Shown here: piece by piece, positions 44,342-56,350 of the stretch
Layout: every line of letters starts with the position of its first letter
How positions within the stretch are numbered: the first letter of the stretch is position 1
From: Orychophragmus violaceus
Taxonomy: Eukaryota; Streptophyta; Magnoliopsida; Brassicales; Brassicaceae
Direction: 5' to 3'
NCBI GenBank assembly: GCA_030180135.1
Contig: CM058230.1
Span: 24,326,067 to 24,390,066 of the forward strand
DNA: 64,000 nt
The notes under the pieces: generated by a model
The model's input: the letters and a program-made list of their open reading frames with translations, nothing else
Told to the model about the DNA's origin: nothing
The model's database searches: none
Program-made: the position numbers and the translations under genes

Positions 44342-45555
44342 TGATAGGCTCTAAGTTTTACCCTATTCTAAACTGCAAGTGAACAGCAATGTCAAAGTAG
44401 TATATAGGGCTATCGAATCCACAGGGACACTTGGTCTCAATAGAAACAGAAACGTAGAGATTAATACTAGAAATAAGCAGATAGTGAAGTAAATAAATTG
44501 CGAAGCAAGAAAGTAAACAGTAGCATAGATTAACGGTTGTGAAGCAATAAACTAAAAGCGTCAAGCCTAGGGTATTCTCAGGAAATCAGACAAGCAGACA
44601 GTTCATTCAGCAAGGATCTAATTAAGCACAGTTCTAGAACTCAAAACACAAATATAGAATTAACCAAATTCCTTTGCGATAATTCTCTAAGTCTAAGTGC
44701 AGCAAACCAAACTTTCGTTTGCGAGAACTAACAGATTAAACTAGCATTAATCCCAAGTTTGATATGTTCACAATTATCCTAAACCAAACTTCCGTTTGCG
44801 CAAAGTTTAATTGCCCAATTTAATTAGTTCAGATTCCTAAACCCCACTTCCGTGACGTATTTAGCAACCTAAGATCTAGATTCTAATTGATCAGGTTAGA
44901 ACTAGCTTTAAGCACAATTAAATTGAAGAACAGATATAGTTATGAATCCTTAACTGAATTTGAACAAGTCTAGCAAGTCATGAAATCCTATGTGAGAAAC
45001 CCTAAACTCAACTATGGATCTACTCAGACATGATTAATGAAAACATAATCAAAGAAATAATAGATTGCATATAAGAAATTAAATAGATAAAGGGGTTCGA
45101 AATCTTCTCCAAAATAAGTGAATACAGGAAATAGATCAGCCCCAAAAGCTCTAGAAATCTCTTAGCTATTAGTATCAAAGCGTAATGTAAAGCGTATAAA
45201 GCGTATCTAATTAAAACACTAAAAACTCTATTATATCTCGGTCAGGGGCTTCTTTGTAAATATCATGAACTTCTGGATCAAAGTGCAATATCTTGATTCT
45301 TCTAAACCGCCGAGTTTTTGGCCCATCTCGCTGGTGCATCGACCGTTGCAGGTGTGCAACGATCGACACCTTTCTCTGTTTCGGACAGTGAACTCTATCT
45401 CTCGGCCAATCACTCCAAAAATCTCCAAAATGCTCCATTATCTCCAATTCAGCTCCAAACCTGATTATACCTGTAAAAGACTCTAAAAGAACACAAAAGA
45501 CACTAAAAACACAACTATATCATGGCATAAAACCGATAAAAACCATGATATGTCA
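44342..45555 (-). repeat. Element A 5' LTR
   Basis: It is nearly identical to the other LTR but lacks the 9 bp AGGTATAAT near 45235. The hairpin pair recurs at 45336-45370. It is followed by GTTAT at 45556-45560. Confidence 0.93.
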
Positions 45556-45984
45556 GTTATCGAATGAATTATGATCCACTCATAATCAATATAATTTGGG
45601 CTCATCCCATTAGTAAATATGGCAAACCTAATTTGATTAGGTATGTTGTGTGTATAAAAAGAAACGTAATGATGTTTAGTAACACACACCATATACAGCC
45701 GCTTACACCAAACCATAGAGACGAATTGTTCGTTGTATTTTTGAGATTTGATCTCGACGGCATTAGCATCCTGACCCGATCCAGTTTGTGTGCGTGTGGA
45801 TACCGATAGAGGCACGACACTTGGAGTGCTAAACAATCTCGAATTACCTCGTTTTTATTCCGCTGCAAAATATCCAGGTACATTCGAAATACTAGATCTA
45901 ATTTTTTTCAGTATTTGCATGAGATTTTGGCTAGTATGTTCATAGGTTGAATTATAAAATTATTTTATAAACCGGTATGAATTC
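45556..45984 (+). repeat. Copia-2 3' LTR, second segment
   Basis: The LTR resumes after element A and continues to the solo-LTR insertion at 45985. Its last five bases AATTC are that insertion's left duplication. The final five LTR bases CAACA lie at 46644-46648. Confidence 0.92.
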
Positions 45985-46638
45985 TGTGATAACCGAGGTG
46001 GTCACGAGGTCGGGATGCGCGTCTTGCTAGAGAGTTGACGTGCTCGGTCCGAAGGAACTAAGTTGTTCTTGAGAGAGAACCGACTAGATTCAGTGATAAA
46101 CGAGAATAAAGTAATGCTCGGGGTGAAAGAAGAGAAGATTGTGTTCGGGGTTCTTTGTCGAGAGTAATATGCTCGGGACGAGCGTAGTCGGTGTTCAGAT
46201 TCCCGAGCAGGTCGAAAGACGTGCTCGGTTTACAATTTGGGAAATTGACTCTAGAGAGAGAAAGTAGTAAGAAGTGCACAAATCCCCCAAAAAGTTACAT
46301 TAATGTACAGTGACGACTCCTATTTATAGTAAAATACGGTCGTACTTTGTACAGGCCGTTGACCGCTTGTCGAGTTCGTGCGAGTTGGGCCGTACTTGGT
46401 GACGTGATGGGCCGAGTCGTACATTCCTTTGGCTGTTAGCGTAGCCGAGCTGACTTGCATCTGTTCGGCTTAGCCGAGCTGATTTGCTGTCGTTCAGCTG
46501 AGCCGAATCGAGCCGATGACGATGGGCTCGGCAATAGCGCATTTGATTGGGCTTCTATTGCTCTATTGGGCCGGCCTTTATATTAAGAATAAATCCTGGG
46601 CCTTCTAAGTGGGTGGGGTGCTAAACCCATCTATAACA
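45985..46638 (-). mobile_element. Solo LTR, 654 bp, in the Copia-2 3' LTR
   Basis: It has TG...CA ends (TGTGATAACC to CTATAACA) and a perfect AATTC duplication (45980-45984 and 46639-46643). There is no internal region or primer site, so it is what remains after LTR-LTR recombination. A TATA box read on the minus strand (CTATAAATAG, complement at 46320-46329) gives the orientation. The parent family is not otherwise in the window. Confidence 0.9.
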
Positions 46639-46653
46639 AATTCCAACAAGTAA

Positions 46654-48360
46654 ATGGTGTACTGCTGGACTAGATGTTGTCAGTTTGATCCCATTAAATC
46701 AACCATGAGCTTCTGAATCATTGAGGCAACTCACTAGAGCTTCATCACACATGATGAAAAGTAGAGGAGAGAGAGGATCACCTTGCCGGATGCCTCTCTC
46801 TGGCTTGATAAAACCATGTGAACGCTCATTTAGAAAAACCAAATAAGTGACCGAGTAAACACAAGACATTATCCAACGTATCCATACTATATCGAAATTC
46901 ATATTCTCCATAAGTGTTTCAAGAAAACACCATTCCACTCAATCATACGCTTTGAACATATCTGTTTTCACTGCCATGAAAGTGTCGGATACCTTTTCCC
47001 TGGTGCGTAAGCCATGCACCATATCATGTGCGATGATTACATTATCTGTTATCAAACGGCCAGATACAAAGGCACCTTGAGTATCAGAGATGATGCTTGG
47101 GAGGATGCGTTCAAGCGTGAGCACAAGATCTTGGAGATGATCTTATAATAGACAGAACACAAGCTGATCGGACGCATATCTTTCATCTCAGTTGAATTCT
47201 GAACTTTAGGTAAGAGACTTAATTGTGTATGATTCCAGCTTGCTGGAATTACCGCAATAGCAAAGAAGCTACGGACCTCCTTTGTTACCTTAGGGCCAAC
47301 AATATTCCAAAAACGTTTATAGAACGTTCATGTCAATCCATCTTCTCCCGGAGCACTACTACCTTTCCCACTAAAGGCTGCTTGCTGGATTTCTTCATCA
47401 GAGAGGAGACGTGAGGGATTCATTCATTGCAGGGGTTACACGTCATGTGAACCCAGAAAAGAGGGATTCAAGATCATACGGATTGGAGCTCATGAATAGG
47501 TCTCGAAAATAATCTACTACAATCAGACCTTTAGCACCTTCCGAGAAAACTTCATCTCTTGTTGCATTCTTAAGCATAATAACTTTGTTTTGTATCTTAC
47601 TCCCCTTGACACTATTTTGAAAGAAAGGTGTATTCTTATCACCAGCCTTGAGCCATTGGTCCTTACTCCTCTGACGCCAATAGAGCTCTTCTTCTCTATG
47701 GGCTTTCGCAAGTTCTGTTTTTATCCTTCTCATGGCGTAGAAGGGATATTTTATCTCTGGAATTCAAGTTAGCAAATCTCTTCCATTTAGCAAGTTCCTT
47801 ACGACAGCCAAAAATTCGGTCCATAGGAGTAGTGTTGTCGTTAGTATTATCCTCTGACCATCCTTTCCGCACTGCCTCTTCCACACCAGGTTTCCCAACC
47901 ATTCGCTTATCAAAGTAAAACCTTCATCTCCCCTGTTCTTCAACCTCCCACACAAAACTTAGATTTATAGGACGATGGCGGGAGCCCCATAGGTCAATAT
48001 ATTCTGTTTTAAACCTAGGGAACAATGTGAACCATTCATCATTACCAAAATTATATCCAACCGACATTGGACCCATACTCTGTCCCTCCAGCCAGCCCAC
48101 GACATTGAGTTCCCAGTAAAACTCAATTCATTTATCTTACATTCATCAGCCATTCGCTTGAAATTCCAGAAGGTTGAATCATTTCTGATCTCACCACCAA
48201 GTTTTTCGTCGTTGCTCATCAACTCATTAAAATCACCAACAAGAACCCAAGACTCATTCCTTATTAGTCCAATGTTAACAAGTTGATATCATACTCTTTG
48301 TCTTCTTTCTCGTATAGGATCACCATAGACACACGAAAAGTTAAGATCTACGACAACTTT
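46654..48360 (-). pseudogene. LINE-2 ORF2, 5' half: endonuclease end, linker, RT
   Basis: On the minus strand from about 48360 the AP-endonuclease region is readable (NFSCVYGDPIRERRQR, VLVGDFNELMSNDEKLGG, SWAGWRDRVWVQCRLD). The linker (WRQRSKDQWLKAGDKNTPFF near 47670) and RT (GAFVSGRLITDNVIIAHDMV near 47070, IRQGDPLSPLLFIMCDEALV near 46790) follow. It breaks at SSPAVHHLL, where Copia-2 entered; the LADD box is on the other side. Stops and shifts are present. Its 5' end is cut by the CACTA remnant. Confidence 0.87.
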
Positions 48361-50400
48361 TACGATCCGTCGTTAATTCGTAGCTTTGACTAAACATGTG
48401 ATTATATGTTTTAACATAAGAAGAAAAATGGTGATATTTATACTTGAAAAAATTATATAAAATTGGTATATCAGTGTTAATGTCTTAAATATACTGGATT
48501 GCTTTAAAACTTAACCTATAAAGTTCAAAGTTTAAGTGTAAGATTCTTACGCATTCACTCTTATTGATCAAAAATTGCTAGATGACGTTATTTTTTTATG
48601 TATATCTTTGATAAGATTATACTTCCAGATTACATTTTAACAATTAGAAATCTCAAATACCTATACAATTAAAGGCTATTTTAGAGAGCCTCACGCGAAC
48701 TGGAGTCAAACCGAGAGCCATACCGAGACATCTGGTTCACGTGTTTTTCATTGAGAATATAATGCGCACCACGAGTCTGTCAAGGCGCAGTTTGAGAAGA
48801 AGGCGATGCTTTGCCTCAACGGCACCGTCTCTGACTCGAAGAACAAGGGATGGAAGGTTAATGGCGACAAATCGAAGCCGAGTTACTTGTCGAAAGCCGT
48901 TTGGGACGGCTTGAAGAGCTTTTGGATCGACGAGGACTCGGTCAACAAGTCGACGAAGTGCTCCCCAGCTCGGTTGACCATGTGGTCGGATGGTCAACCA
49001 CCAACGCCCCATACTGCCAGGCAGAAGTCTTTGGTGGTATACGATTAGATATGGTAATAAATTAATATTTTTTATCTTTTTATAAATATTCAAATATATA
49101 TAAGTATTGTTTTAGTTTTTGCGTAGGTTAAGGACGGAGAGCTGCCATCGCTGCATGACCTCTACGCAGCAACTCACAAAAAGAAGAATGGTTTTTTTGT
49201 GAGTCCTTCAGCCGAGACGTTCTACAACGAAGTGTGACTCGAGACACAGCTATCACAGGAGCTCTTGCCGGGAGTAATCCAATCCGTGATAGATTGATGA
49301 CCAATGAGATCTTCACCGAGGTAGATAATCTTTTCCTTTTGCAAATTTTAACTATTTTTCGAATTATTTTTGCTATTCATATTTTTTTGTTATCGATTTT
49401 ATATGTAGGTTACTCCTATGAAGAAGGGACGGATCATAGAAATGGGATCCGTACAGGATACTCCAGTCGCTTCTACGTTACACCCGAGATGTGTTAACGA
49501 GGAAGCGGCCGCTTTACAGACAAAGCTTTATTCCGCGAATGCCATCATCGTGAGGTTGACAACAAAGACGGCTGCTTTGTAAGAGAAGGCAGCTGGTTAC
49601 AAGGAGTCTATACGAGCTCATGATAGCTTGTTCGACCTTCTCGCCGACGATAACCCTCAGTTTGCACGGGATTTGGAGGAGATAGGGAGGAAACAAGCGG
49701 CAGAGGTGGCAGTAAGACTGAGCCAGACGGGACCGTCTCAGACATCTTTGTCTGCAACGAGGATGTTCTTATCAGAGACCGGTGATTTAACCGAGCCGCA
49801 TACTTTTTGGCCGATACGGAGTTGGATCTGAACTAGGATAGTTTAGTTTTTTTATATTATGGTTTTCATTTTGGTTTGTAAAATATTTTGTTTTTTATTA
49901 TTATTAAATTTTAATTTCTGAAATTAATTATATATATATAATTTTTAATCAATGTATATATTTAATGTTCGTCGTTAGTTCGACGTAGATTAACGACGAA
50001 CATACGACGAATATCTTTATGACGTAATAGTGACAAAATAAAATAACAAAGGAAACACGACGAATTTGCGATGAATTCAATAACGACGATTTAATGTCGA
50101 AATATTTAACAACGATTTAACGAATTTTATTTATTAAAATATATTTTTATATTCGTCATTTATTCTATGTTAATTTTTTGTTAATTTCACTACTAATTAA
50201 CAACGACTTGCGACCATCCTATTTCGTTGCTTATTTTGCTACGGATTAAAGACGGACTAACGATGAAAATGAGCAGTTGTTATTTGCGACGAATTAACGA
50301 CCAAATATGAATAACGACGAACATTTAACAACGATTTATGTTTAGTTGCAATTTATTAGCGACGGATTATGCTGTTGTTAAAGGCCAATTTTTTGTAGTG
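48361..50400 (+). mobile_element. CACTA-3 remnant with Transposase_24-type pseudogene
   Basis: The right end TTTTTTGTAGTG (50389-50400) is a CACTA terminus. The ends are rich in AACGACGAA/CGACGGATTA-type motifs (48370-48390 and 49970-50370), likely subterminal sites. No CACTACAA start is seen at the left, where LINE-2 begins near 48360, so the left tip seems deleted or strongly mutated. Coordinates at the left are approximate. Confidence 0.7.
48757..49830 (+). pseudogene. Transposase_24-like gene remnant of CACTA-3
   Basis: Three exon-like blocks separated by AT-rich introns with TAG acceptors: 48757-49048 (HESVKAQFEKKAMLCLNGT, SPARLTMWSDGQPPTPHTAR), 49128-49320 (VKDGELPSLHDLYAATHKKK, SAETFYNEV then a stop) and 49408-49830 (VTPMKKGRIIEMGSVQDTP to LADDNPQFARDLEEIGRKQA). 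The composition resembles the plant Ptta/En/Spm Transposase_24 family, proteins encoded by CACTA elements beside the main transposase. In-frame stops at 49236-49238 and about 49577 show that it is inactive. Confidence 0.65.
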
Positions 50401-50403
50401 TTA

Positions 50404-50991
50404 TGTCCCAATTTTGAGAAGGAACAAGGTAGAGATCAAGACCAGTCTGAAATCGGAGAAACCATGGTAGATCTGACGAGAGAAGAGACGAGAAAGGAAT
50501 CACGGACTGAGATCTACAAATGGCGATCAGGTTAGATCGGATCTAGAATCAGAGATCGAGATAGGTCTGGGATCTAACCTTAGAAACGATAAGAATGGAG
50601 AAAACAGCACTTAAACGAGTCAAGAAGACGACGGCTCATAGTTTGGGATCGGCAGCGGCTCACGGCGGACAAAGATGGTGAGCAATGGTTTCTCGGCGAT
50701 GACAGCGCCCCGGCGACGGCAGGCAGCTCTGGCAATCAGCTAGTCGGCAATCCTGCAGTCGGCGGCTGATTGGCGGTCATACGGTCGGAGGCTGGCTTTG
50801 ACAGCTGGCTCATGATTTTGGCACAGCTGCACTCTTTGCTCTAAATGTGATAAACCAAGGGGGAGTGTATCTCTTTTTATAGGGAACTGAAGAGGGACAA
50901 CTAAGTTCATCACACATTCTCTTCCTCTTTGGGCCCAAAGTGGGCTATTACACAAAGTGCATGTCCTTTGGGTTTAAGAAGTAGAAGACAC
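50404..50991 (-). mobile_element. Possible solo LTR (TGTC...GACA)
   Basis: The segment begins TGTCCCAATTTTG and ends AGTAGAAGACA, giving TGTC/GACA inverted ends. Read on the minus strand it has a TATA box (CCCTATAAAAAGAG, complement near 50872-50885) and no coding sequence. I could not find a matching 5-bp duplication, so the ends are uncertain. It could instead be a promoter or leader of unrelated DNA. Confidence 0.35.
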
Positions 50992-51189
50992 TATCCATGT
51001 AAATCACTCTAAATCATATCTGATATAGAACATTAATTAACTCTGAATCAAACCAAGACTTTGCACAATTGATCTTATTCTCCAAACCATCTTTATTCCA
51101 TTTTTTTGGTATTTTTTGGGTCTAAATGTTAAGATTTATACCATTTTCTGATTTTATATAGTCTGTTGCAAGCAACCTATTACAAATAG

Positions 51190-53870
51190 AAGAAAATTAA
51201 CGATGGAGGAGATTACAAAGGGGGATGCAGAAAATGAAAAAGGAAAGAAGAAAAGAGGCTGAAAACTTTAGACTGCCGCCTTAGCTGATAGTTCCAAAGA
51301 ATCTGAAATAGAGCTATAACAAGGAAGGAGATCTCATCGATGTTGCTGGGAAGGATAAGAGCTTGTCCTTGATTGTTCTGTCCACCGAAGTAAATACCGA
51401 AGATGGCAAATAAGAGGAGTCTCTGAAGATCCTCGCGTTACGTTCTCTCCAGATGTTATACACCAGAACCTGCAAAATGAGTTTAAAGACAATGGAGAGA
51501 TGACTGCGCGGACCAAAAGGGGCCAGATGCGACATAGTCAATGCTGGGAAAAGGTCTTCCGGAGGAGACGCAATATAATGGCCCAAAAACCTCGACCAGA
51601 TGCCTATTACAAACGGGCACCGGATGAAAAAGTGGTTATGGTCTTCTGAACCTGCTGACCAAAAAACACAAGAATCTGAAACATGTATCCCCCATGATCT
51701 AAGACGATCACGAGTACGCAGTCTACAAAGCATGGCAAGCCACAAATTGAAAGAACATCTAGGAATTTCTTCCTTAAACCAAACTACATCGTACCAATCC
51801 ACCAAATGGCGAACCTGCCGCAGCTGATCCCAAGTCCCTTTAGAGGAAAAACTATCAACATACTCACCAGCTTCATTTCTACACAAATATAAATCCTTAT
51901 ATCTAGATACCTGAGGCGGGACTAGATCCGTGAGAAATTTGGAAGAAATCGCAGCATCTAATCTGCCTCGAGGAAGAAACCATTCCCCATTTCTCGTTGC
52001 GTCCACCACCCGAGCATCAAGTCTTAACCAAAACTCTCTCGGACCATTACTTCCAGAAACTGCAAATAGGGGACCGAGAGAAGTCCATGTATCATGCCAG
52101 AAAAGAGCCAACGATCCATCACCGATTTGGCATCGGGGGGAAAGTCGCGATTTGGTCTTTAATATGAAGCATGCTCCTAACTGTGTGAGATAAGCGAGGA
52201 ACATCTTCCATTAATCAAAAACTCTTCCTACCAAAGGCATTATTTTGCATCCAAGCAGCCCAAATTGAATCTGAAGAAGAGAAGTAATTCCACACCAAAT
52301 TGAGCCGAAAAACAATTTCGAACTCTTCCAATCTCCTAATCTCGAGACCTCCTTCTGCTTTAGGCCTATAAATGTTAACCCACGAAACTCTAGCTCCAAC
52401 GGCTGATGATGTTTTATTCTTCCACTGAAAAGCGGAACTAAGAGAATCCACCTTGTTGTAAAATCGTTTGGGAAGAACAAATACCAAGCTCCAGAAATTT
52501 ACCATCCCATAAATTACAGAGGAAATAAGCTGAACTTTCCCTGCAAATGAAAGGAATTTCACCGTCAAAGTATGCAGCTTTGACGTGATTTTCTCCACAA
52601 AAGGCTGAAGCGTGGTAAAGGTTATCCTTTTCAGGCTCAAAGGAAGGCCAGGGTAGTGGGTTTGGAAAGTCCCGAGAGTGAAATCCCAGAACTGAGTAAG
52701 GGCCGCAGCTTCAACCTCTGAGTAACCACCAAAAAAATATCCGACTTACTCGCATTCATATCCAGGCAACTGATCTCCTTAAACTGCTGCATAACCTCAA
52801 TGATGCCCGAGATTAAGTCATGCGAACCATCCGAAAAAACAAGAAGATCATCAGCAAACAGTAAGTGCGTTACCTCCGGAGATGCTGAGATGCACAAGAC
52901 GGATGCAAAACCAGGCTTCAATTTTCAGCCGCTTTCTCCACGTACTTATATAAGACTTCCATCACCATACTGAAGAGATATGGAGAAATGGAATCCCGTT
53001 GTCGAAGACCCTTCTTCCCAGCAAAGAAACCCGCAAGTTCCCCGTTAATGTTGATTGAGGAGCACGGAGATGATATACATTCTCTGATCCATGTTTTGAA
53101 CATCACCGGGAAATCCTGAGCTTCTAGAAGCTTGAGAACGAAGTCCCAACAGACCGTGTCAAACGCCTTCTAGATGTCGACTTTAATTATACAGCTTTTC
53201 GGGCAAGCTGATTTATCATAGTCCCTAATTAATTTCGAGGCAAGCAAAAAAATCTCCCCTAGACTTCTACCTCTCAAGAATTCTGCTTGATTGCGGCTTA
53301 TACACTCTTGAAGAATTGGCTTTAAGCGATTAGCAATAATCTTGGAGATTACCTTATAAACAATATTGCACAAGCTGATCGGCCTATAGTCCCCAAGCTG
53401 GCACACCTCTGATTTTTTTTGGTATCAACGTGATAGGAGTGGTGTTCATGTCTCTTAGAAGACGACATTAGCAAATATTTCTCGAACTGCACTAATAACA
53501 TCCTTTCCCCACGGTCTCTCACGAAGCTCTAAGAAACTCGACCGAATAACCATCTTGCCCTAGGCTTTTATTTAAAGGCATCGAGAAGACAGTATATTTG
53601 ATCTCACTTGCCAAGACCCCCCTTTGAAGAGCTGCATTGATTTCGCTGGAGCAACGAAACGGTAACACTTCTCGCAACTCCTCAACAGTGACCGACGAGC
53701 TCTGTAAGACCAAGAATCCGTTCGAAATAATCAGCTGCGTGAGTCTTAATATCCTCAGACAAACCAATCAGACGCCCCGAGTTATCTTTAAGAAAGTGAA
53801 TATGGTTTCTCGTCACACATTGTGAGACAACCCAGCTGTAAAAAGCAGTTTGACAATCACCCACGTCAGC
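51190..53870 (-). pseudogene. LINE-3 ORF2: reverse transcriptase and zinc-binding region
   Basis: On the minus strand: linker and RT start (VVSQCVTRNHIHFLKDNSGR near 53840), YRPISLCNIVYKVISKIIAN (about 53390-53330), LRQRDSISPYLFSMVMEVL (about 53000-52950), the FADDLLVFSDG box (about 52865-52835), FLSFAGKVQLISSVIYGMVN near 52560-52500, then a 296-residue frame at 52204-51314 with GDGSLALFWHDTW and the zinc-binding region (FNLWLAMLCRLRTRDRLRSW). Frameshifts separate the pieces. It has no RNase H, unlike LINE-1 and LINE-2, so it belongs to a different LINE subfamily. Element B cuts off its 5' part at 53871. Confidence 0.85.
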
Positions 53871-55067
53871 TGATAGGCTCAGAGTTTTAATCCCTATACT
53901 AAACTGCAAGTGCACAGCAATATCAATGTAGTATATAGGGTATCGAAATCCACAGAGACTCTGGTATTCAATAGCTCAAGAACAGGAATTTAACTAGGAG
54001 GAAAGCAATGTAATTGAATTAAAAGTGGTGCGAGAAAGTAAATCAGTAGCAGATTAACGGTTGTGAAAGCAAGTAATTAAAAGCGCTAAGTCTAGGGCGT
54101 TCTCAGGAAATCAGACAAGCAGACAGTTCATTCAGCAAGGATCTAATTAAGCACAATTCTAGAACTCAAAACACAGATGTAGAATTAACCAAATTCCTTT
54201 GCGATAATTCTCTAAGTCTAAGTGCAGCAAACCAAACTTTCGTTTGCGAGAACTAACAGATTAAACTAGCATTAATCCCAAGTTTGATATGTTCACAATT
54301 ATCCTAAACCAAACTTCCGTTTGCGCAAAGTTTAATTGCCCAATTTAATTAGTTCAGATTCCTAAACCCCACTTCCGTGACGTATTTAGCAACCTAAGAT
54401 CTAGATTCTAATTGATCAGGTTAGAACTAGCTTTAAGCAAAATTAAATTGAAGAACAGATATAGTTATGAATCCTTAACTGAATTTGAACAAGTCTAGCA
54501 AGTCATGAAATCCTATGTGAGAAACCCTAAACCTAACAAGGAATCTACTCAGACATAGATAATGAAAACATAATCATATGATGAATAAATTGCATAAAAG
54601 AATAAGAGTAAAAAGGGGTTCGAAATCTTCTCCAAATACAGATGATGTAACAGGTTCAGATCAGCCCCAAAAGCTCTAAAAATCCTCTGCTCTTAATTAT
54701 GAAAGCGTATCTAATAAAAACAACTAAAACTTGATTATATAGGTATAATCTCGGCCATGGGCTTCTTTGTAAATATCAGGAACTTTTGGATCAAAGTGCA
54801 ATATCTTGCATCTTCTAAACCGCCGAGTTTTGGCCCATCTCGCTGGTGCATCGATCGATGCTAGAGTGCAACGATCGACACCTTTCTCTGTTTCGGACAG
54901 TGAACTCTATCTCTCGGCCAAACACTCCAAAAATCTCCAAAATGCTCCATTATCTCTAATTCAGCTCCAAACCTGATTATACCTGTAAAAGACTCTAAAA
55001 GAACACAAAAGACACTAAAAACACAACTATATCATGGCATAAAACCGGTAAAAACCATGATATATCA
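53871..55067 (-). repeat. Element B 3' LTR
   Basis: It reads TGATAGGCTCAGAG to CATGATATATCA. The hairpin pair GCATCGATCGATGC...GCAACGATCGACACC is at 54848-54882. It is related to the A LTR but clearly diverged in the first 200 bp and around 54540-54720. Confidence 0.93.
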
Positions 55068-56345
55068 ACTCCCCCACACTTAGCCTTTGCTTGCCCTCAA
55101 GCAAAACAGAGAACTAAAACATGGTAAAGAGGTTTGAAAACTCTTCAGAAACTCATTTCATCCTAGAAGCTACAATACTCAGATTCCCCTTAGTAAACCA
55201 CTGAAAGAATCAATCACAGGATATCAAGACCAACATGTACTTCCCCCACACTTAGCAACTGTCCTAGGTAAACTCCACAATCACATTCAAGCATTCAAAT
55301 TCTCCCTACTGACTTCTGCAAGTATTTAAGTGCGGTCTCACCTAAGGAGTATCGATCAAAGGGCACATGGATTCTTACCTTATCAGCTCTAGACCACCAT
55401 ACTATCTTTCTCTAGTCCCTTTCTTCTCTTTCCCTTCTTTAACAACTGATGTTTCCCCATTGGGTATCATTTTATTTTTTTTATCAGTGTTCTTCCCGTT
55501 ATGGGGTGTACTTTGGACACATTCCATGGATCACATGAGAGAAAATAGTGTTTGCTACCATTCCCATGACCACTTCGGAGTTACTAACTCATCCTCAGTT
55601 TATTATCTTTTTTTTTTATTGAAGGGGAGAAGGGAACTAAATAGGATAGGTTGACAGGCTGTGTCAGAACTAACAAGGGAATCCGACACAAAGTATACCA
55701 AGCCCTTAGGTGAGAAATCTAAGTCAATATTAAATTGAAGTCAGTAAAAGGATCCTCTGATACCTGAAGTGATGTGGGTGTTCCCAGTAGGTTGATCTGT
55801 GATGGGGTTTTCTAATAGTCAGAGATAGATCCTGCAACTTCATCCCAATGGTTACTTAAGTTCCTGCAAGTCTTGTAAATCTTCTCAGAAAATCATAGTT
55901 TCTTACTTAAACAATTTTGACTCAATAAAACAAAATTTTTTTTTGAAAAACGGACTGACTCTTAAGAAAACAGAAAACAAAAGTCAGTAGCACCTCCCCC
56001 ACACTTAAGACACACTGTCCCCAGTAGTGTCCAGCGAAGGATTGGTAAAAAGAAAATAAAAAAAAATTGTTAAAGTTCTGTTGAGTTCTGTCGGGTTTAC
56101 CTCTGTCGCTCATGCATCGATCGTTGCACTAATTGCATCGACCGATACTTGGCGATTTTCGTGTATGGTCGATCGTTGCTCAGGACCGCAACGATCGCTG
56201 CAATGCGATTCCGATCGTGTTGTGACGATCGACACAGAAGTGAGTCGATCGTTGCACTGCGAATTTGCCCGAGACCTGCAACATAAACTCACCAAAAACA
56301 AAAACAAACGTAAAATCCTAACAAAAACACCAAAAATTAAGTAGA
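55068..56345 (-). other. Element B 3' noncoding region with ATCGATCG cluster
   Basis: It matches 41547-42830 of element A. No gene is supported. The motif cluster at 56113-56262 has six copies in the same order as in A, several with compensating changes (for example ATCGACCGTTGC in A against ATCGATCGTTGC here). Confidence 0.75.
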
Positions 56346-56350
56346 AAAAA

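Larger units (their letters stand above)
40324..45555 (-). mobile_element. Element A: Athila-like, non-autonomous gypsy-type element
   Basis: A 5.2-kb minus-strand insertion in the Copia-2 3' LTR with perfect GTTAT duplications (40319-40323 and 45556-45560). It has LTRs of 1223 and 1214 bp, a TGGCGCCGTTGCCGGGGA primer site as in Athila elements, one coding frame of 406 residues and no pol. The LTRs differ by about four substitutions and a 9-bp indel, so it is very young. Element B has the same structure. Confidence 0.92.
30215..46648 (+). mobile_element. Copia-2: Ty1/copia element carrying three later insertions
   Basis: This copia element lies in LINE-2 between perfect AGTAA duplications (30210-30214 and 46649-46653). 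Its own DNA is about 7.2 kb; the rest is a CACTA element (33715-37024), element A (40324-45555) and a solo LTR (45985-46638). Gag and pol have several frameshifts and one late stop. The LTRs differ at about twenty sites plus a 33-bp indel, so it is older than Copia-1 and Copia-3. Confidence 0.95.
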
